From Dioscorea cayenensis subsp. rotundata (taxonomy: Eukaryota; Streptophyta; Magnoliopsida; Dioscoreales; Dioscoreaceae): a stretch of DNA of 64,000 nucleotides. The first letter of the stretch is position 1, and the number at the start of each line of letters is the position of its first letter. Both the position numbers and the translations under genes were made by a program. The stretch covers positions 930,001 through 994,000 of the forward strand of contig NC_052479.1 of the NCBI RefSeq assembly GCF_009730915.1. The letters run 5' to 3'. Shown in pieces: positions 59,601 to 64,000 of the stretch. The notes under the pieces are model-generated. The model worked only from the letters and a program-made list of their open reading frames with translations, was not told the DNA's origin and did not search any database.

Positions 59601-61571
59601 GAATATGTACAAAAAGAAAAAATGATGAACATGAAGAAGAATGAGAAAGAAAAAAAAATGAAAGAGAAAGAAGAAATAGGGATAATTTTGGTATGAAAGG
59701 AATTAGTTAGATTGATTTGATGTCTGCTGGGGTTGCAGAGGAATAATGGTAAAAGCAATTATCTGCTGGGGCCTTGCAATTGTTAGAGGGGCTTGCAGGT
59801 CATACTGTAAATGTTGAATGACTTGCAGGTCCTTTTCCCTAAATTATATTGTCTTCTGTTTCTCTGCATATATATATATATATATATATTCAGTTAATAT
59901 GCAGAATTTATCATATTACTTGATGAATGATCCGGTTAACCCATTGCTCAAGCAAATCCTCTGACATCAGTCTGCTTAAATTAATGGATAACAAACAAGT
60001 TAGATTGGACCACCTAAAAATCTCTAGTATGATAGCCCCATTAAACTAATGCAAGGATCAAAATATAGTGCTAACTTTATCTGAAGATGACCATAGGCTT
60101 ATGCTGAGAGCTGTCTTACTGGGAGAAACTTCAGTCATTGGAGAAACCTACCCATTAGTTACTTACACATATACACACATATATTCGCCATTTGTAGCCG
60201 CATTAAGACACAATTCATCACAAGATCCATATGACAAGAACTTACTGTTGGAGCTGATCCCTTGACATGCAATCTATTGTTTGTAGGTGTTGGAAAAAGT
60301 TGTCTTCTCTTGCGTTTTTCAGATGGGTCTTTCACCACCAGTTTCATTACAACTATTGGGTAAGTTCCCTATTCGCATTTGCTTTTAGTTTCTATTGTTA
60401 CTTTGTGTGTGTATGTTGCTACTGTTGCTTTTATGTCCCTGCTTTTATTATAATTTCTATCTTTAGTTTCTAATTGCACAAGCATGCTCTATATAGCATT
60501 GACTTTAAAATAAGAACTATTGAGCTGGATGGCAAACGAATCAAACTACAAATTTGGGATACAGCTGGTCAGGAACGGTTTCGAACTATTACAACTGGTA
60601 ACTTTGTACTTATTTACTCAATTTTCTTATCAGCTTTCAAACTGGGATTTGGGACATGTGGAACAGCAGAAATTTTTTACTGTACTGGAATTTTGACTCT
60701 TTCCTTTATATTGTATGCAGCTTACTACAGAGGCGCCATGGGTATTTTGCTTGTTTATGATGTTACTGATGAGTCATCATTTAACAGTAATCATTTGTTT
60801 CACATTTACTTAAACCTGATTTTCTCAAGTACTCCTCTGTTGGTTTCTCATTGTCCTGAGTGCTTTGTGTAGATATAAGGAATTGGATTAGGAACATTGA
60901 ACAGCATGCTTCTGATAATGTAAACAAGATTTTGGTTGGCAACAAGGCTGACATGGATGAAAGCAAAAGGGTATGTTCAACCTGTCCTAGGACAGGCCTG
61001 TGCTTTTTTTGTTTCTTTCTCATTTCTATTATTCTTGTGTTTCTTTGATGGTTTATAAACAGCTGCTACATTTGGTGTTTACTTGTTCTATCTTTTCTAT
61101 TCTTCCAAATGTAATTCACTTAAACCAATTTCATTACCCCAGGCTGTATCCACCGCTAAGGGACAAGCACTTGCAGATGAATATGGGATCAAATTTTTTG
61201 AGACTGTAAGTAATTCTTTTCGAGATTTACTTGGTTTGTACAGTGACAATGCCGAACCGAAATATGTGGAGATCATTGAAATTAAATATCATGTTTTTCA
61301 GAGTGCAAAAACCGACCTTAATGTGGAGCAGGTTTTCTTTTCAATAGCTCGAGATATCAAACAAAGACTTGCAGAAACAGATTCTAAAGCTGAGGTACAA
61401 ATATTTTCACTGTAAAAACCTTTTTACTCTCGACCCGCTTACTTTTCCGCTTTTATTTGACATTGCATTTCAATTATATGATTCCAGGATCGAACAATCA
61501 AGATCAACAGGCCTGAGGTGGCTGGTGATGCCAAAGCTCCTGAGCGATCAGCTTGCTGCGGTGCTACATGA
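56645..61571 (+). CDS. RABE1: RABE1-type small GTPase (plant Rab8)
   Basis: Rab8-class GTPases direct Golgi-to-plasma-membrane secretion. Eight coding exons give 216 residues: 56645-56717, 60287-60359, 60497-60597, 60721-60786, 60873-60970, 61143-61205, 61302-61394, 61488-61571. The P-loop GDSGVGKS is at 22-29, the switch I region is at 40-48, DTAGQE is at 70-75, NKAD at 128-131 and ETSAK at 157-161. The C-terminal SACCGAT supplies the double-cysteine geranylgeranylation site. The N-terminus [18 protein letters not shown] is typical of RABE1. Intron 1 is 3,569 bp and splits the P-loop codon Gly25; it holds two repeat arrays. All exons join in phase with no breaks. Confidence 0.97.
58757..58990. 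repeat. Duplicated block with TTAACCATCAAGCTA in RABE1 intron 1
   Basis: Two diverged copies (about 58757-58845 and 58897-58990) share GGGATTTGAAC..TGGTTGGATGGTGA and TTAACCATCAAGCTAT, then an AGTTAAATT tail. Two shorter partial copies of the AACCATCA-GCTAT word lie near 59390 and 59457. The family is unknown. Confidence 0.65.
59024..59365. repeat. Seven-copy ~42-bp minisatellite in RABE1 intron 1
   Basis: The core AGTGGA(T/C)(A/G)TCTCTGAG recurs at 59061, 59103, 59145, 59186, 59239, 59281 and 59344. The usual spacing is 41-42 bp, with two longer intervals of 53 and 63 bp. Between cores the unit reads like GTGGGTACACNTGATATCTGAGCG. Copies have diverged by small changes. A purine-rich GAA-type tract follows at about 59565-59690. 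Confidence 0.88.
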
Positions 61572-61884
61572 AGTCGTAAATCATAGTATAGTTATTTGTC
61601 TTGAACTCTATTCGAAGCCAATTGGCTCATATAGCTTATGATGTATTGGAGATGATGATAATAATACAGTGTGCTACTGCTTGTATTTCTAATCCTATCA
61701 TTCTTTTCGAGTATTTAGCTCATAATGTAGGATTTAAATCAACTTCCTTTTTCATGTTTTATGTTGCTTGTATTTTTGTATGGAACTTGCTTGGAGTTAC
61801 AAAACTGCTTTGCATTCCACACCAAAGATGTCTTTAAAGTTGACCTTTCATAACCAACGACCAAGTGGTCTATTGGTAGTCGGG

Positions 61885-62290
61885 TCTTTAATAGAACTTT
61901 TTCACATGAGCGAGAGCATATTTCTGGAAGTGTGAGTAGTGGTTGTGTGCGGGTGGTTCCAGCACTCATGTATGCGCAGGCCCCACTCCCATTTGTTCCG
62001 TCAAGGCTTGTGCATGCCCCTGTCTTTCTTAGTGGTTAGGCCACTCATTTTGGTAATAAAAAAAGCTGGTCTTCCACATTGGGAAGGTTGTATGTTTGAA
62101 ACCTATTTTACTAACACAGGGTTGACAATTGATATCCTGGTTCTTGTTAGAATTTTTCACAAGCGGTGAGAGTTTGAATCACTAGATATGGATATATTTT
62201 TTAGGAGTGTGAGCGGTAATTGTATATGAGTGATCCTAGCACTCACGTACGTATGTACGGATTTCTGTCTTTCTTAGCAGTTTAGTTGCT
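61885..62290. repeat. Two diverged copies of a SINE-like dispersed repeat
   Basis: Blocks at about 61885-62035 and 62140-62290 share TAGAA.TTTTTCACA, TTTTAGGAGTGTGAGCGGT-type words, CC(T)AGCACTCA.GTA and CTGTCTTTCTTAG. Weak pol III A/B-box resemblance is visible: AGTGGTTAGGCC near 62031, and GTTTGAAACC and GAGTTTGAATC near 62093 and 62170. This suggests a tRNA-derived SINE origin. It lies downstream of RABE1, and the family assignment is tentative. Confidence 0.5.
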
Positions 62291-63085
62291 ATTCTTTAAA
62301 AAAAAAGTTAATTTGTTTAGTGTGACATATGAAGTTAATTTAATCATGATTAAATTCAATGTTCCAATTTTAAACTGAAAATAACACCTTAAAACGTTAT
62401 TGTATTTCCTATTGAACTTTTACACAAGAAATATGACCCATTCAACGAATGTTCTGTTTTACTTTATAGTTTATTAGAGGTTGAATTACTCAGTTTGATT
62501 AACAATAAATTAATCTCTCAATTAATTGACTAAAAATATGCGGTTAATTGAAACTGACATAAGGACAGTGCATGCAGGTGCCAAACTTTGGATTTTTTTC
62601 CCCTTTTTTACATAGTTTTTTAACGGAATTAAAATTAGAAAGGTTCTAGAAGAATAATTTATATTAAATAAATAAATAAATAACATTATCCGTTCAAATT
62701 CAACATTAAAATTAGTGATTGCTTTCCCAATTAATGGGGCATGTACTTACAACCATCTCACCGTTCATCTCCATCCGATTAAATCTCAGCCGTCCACCGA
62801 CCTCCGTCTCCGAAAGCGCGAGAAGAATCTAAGAAAGAGCTCTTCCTCTCTCTCGCGCGCGCGTGCATTGATTTCCAGTTTTCATTCTCATTCTCTTCAC
62901 GATCTGGTTCGATTTCATCCATTCTTTTTCGCGATGTTGTTCTTGCAATTGAATTCATAAATTCCAATTTTTTCCCAATTTTTGCAGGAATTTCAATCCA
63001 GCTACGAATGAGCAGTGGATTCTCAGTCTCTGAGATATTTTAATCCGAGAATTTTGGTGTTTTTTTGGTGGAAAATTCGATCAGG
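62291..63085 (+). other. Spacer and leader of 2-oxoglutarate dehydrogenase E1
   Basis: AT-rich spacer runs to about 62700, then a C/T-rich promoter and leader with CTCTCTCGCGCGCGCG near 62848-62863. A probable leader intron ends at the CAG around 62985-62988. No other gene was recognised. Confidence 0.5.
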
Positions 63086-64000
63086 ATGGTGTGGTTCAGA
63101 GCGATGGCCGCATCGGCGGTTGCTCGATCGGCGTTGAGGAGAACCCTAGCTCAACGGCCTCATCGGAGCACCGCCGTCCGGCCATTCCACTCGACGGTGC
63201 TTCGCCGGAATGCTGCTCCAGTTCCCCGCCCGGTCCCGCTCTCACGGCTCACCGACAGCTTCCTTGATGGCACGAGCAGCGTGTACCTCGAGGAACTCCA
63301 GCGAGCATGGGAGGCTGATCCTAATAGCGTCGATGAGTCCTGGGACAACTTCTTCCGCAACTTTGTCGGCCAGGCGGCCACCTCCCCCGGCATCTCCGGT
63401 CAGACCATTCAGGAAAGCATGCGTCTTCTTCTTCTCGTCCGTGCTTACCAGGTGAATGGCCATATGAAAGCTAAGCTAGATCCGTTAGGGTTAGAGCAGC
63501 GTGAGATCCCTGATGATCTTGATCTTGCCTCTTATGGCTTCACTGAGGCTGATCTCGATCGAGAGTTCTTTCTCGGAGTGTGGAGGATGTCTGGGTTCTT
63601 GTCGGAGAACCGTCCTGTTCAAACCCTAAGGGAGATTCTCACCAGGCTCGAGCAGGCCTATTGTGGGAGCATTGGATATGAGTATATGCACATCCCTGAT
63701 CGGGACAAGTGCAATTGGTTGAGAGACAAGATTGAGACAGTGAAGCCAAGGTCATATAGTTTGGATCGCCGTGAAGTTATCCTTGATAGGCTTATTTGGA
63801 GCACCCAGTTTGAGAATTTCCTTGCCACCAAGTGGACTGCAGCAAAAAGATTCGGTCTTGAAGGTGCTGAGACATTGATCCCTGGGAATGAAGGAGATGT
63901 TTGATCGAGCAGCTGATCTTGGTGTGGAGACCATTGTCATTGGAATGTCTCATCGAGGGAGGTTGAATGTTTTGGGCAATGTTGTTAGGAAGCCATTGAG
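63086..64000 (+). CDS. E1-OGDH: 2-oxoglutarate dehydrogenase E1, mitochondrial (5' part; one apparent frame shift)
   Basis: E1 decarboxylates 2-oxoglutarate with thiamine diphosphate and passes the succinyl group to E2 in the mitochondrial TCA-cycle complex. The gene runs off the right edge. The start at 63086 ([20 protein letters not shown]) opens an Arg/Ser/Ala-rich mitochondrial presequence. The OGDH N-terminal domain follows ([51 protein letters not shown]), then [40 protein letters not shown] and [19 protein letters not shown]. Just after ETLIPG the frame shifts by one base at the AA of GGGAATG (63887-63888). Read one base on, the expected [19 protein letters not shown] and [17 protein letters not shown] continue to the window end. 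One extra A, likely an assembly error, explains this. Confidence 0.94.

Overview
The window is nuclear DNA of a flowering plant. It is AT-rich, with intron-rich genes using GT-AG junctions, plant-specific families and a nuclear tRNA gene. The start of the 2-oxoglutarate dehydrogenase E1 protein resembles monocot versions as I remember them, and the low GC argues against a grass, so a non-grass monocot is plausible; this is inference only. Family identifications rest on recalled family sequences and visible motifs, not on a database search.

Layout, left to right: 5-oxoprolinase (+, 1222-5000, two apparent frame shifts); cytosolic-type UDP-glucuronate decarboxylase (+, 12 coding exons, 6953-10189); an uncharacterised 351-residue protein (+, 11 exons, 11014-15443) with a Stowaway MITE in an intron; tRNA-Val(AAC) at 15748-15821; a small two-span membrane protein (-, 16399-16744, one apparent frame shift); an UNC93-like transporter-fold protein (-, 10 exons, 17662-21125); a P-class PPR protein like MEE40 (-, 22807-25077); actin-depolymerising factor (-, 28522-29504); a decayed L1-type LINE (about 30.7-34.2 kb); histone H2A.W (+, 34831-35362); an uncharacterised acidic protein (-, 41013-41654); cytosolic ribosomal protein uS8/RPS15a (+, 44185-44751); soluble inorganic pyrophosphatase (-, 8 coding exons, 48564-52345); a RABE1/Rab8-type GTPase (+, 56645-61571); and the 5' part of mitochondrial 2-oxoglutarate dehydrogenase E1 (+, from 63086, running off the end).

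The genes are mostly housekeeping genes and are not an operon or cluster. They touch the glutathione cycle, nucleotide-sugar supply, translation, pyrophosphate removal, secretion, actin turnover, heterochromatin and the TCA cycle. I saw no biosynthetic, resistance or virus-derived cluster.

The less ordinary content lies between and inside the genes. There are four short inverted-repeat DNA transposons: a Stowaway, two hAT-like elements with exact 8-bp target duplications, and one other. There is a 155-bp-arm inverted repeat around a GC-rich spacer, and there are tandem arrays inside introns. One intronic array in the UNC93-like gene repeats the exon 2 splice-donor motif. Three otherwise intact genes show four single-base gains in short homopolymers, which look more like assembly error than gene death. 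I did not find a convincing undescribed system.
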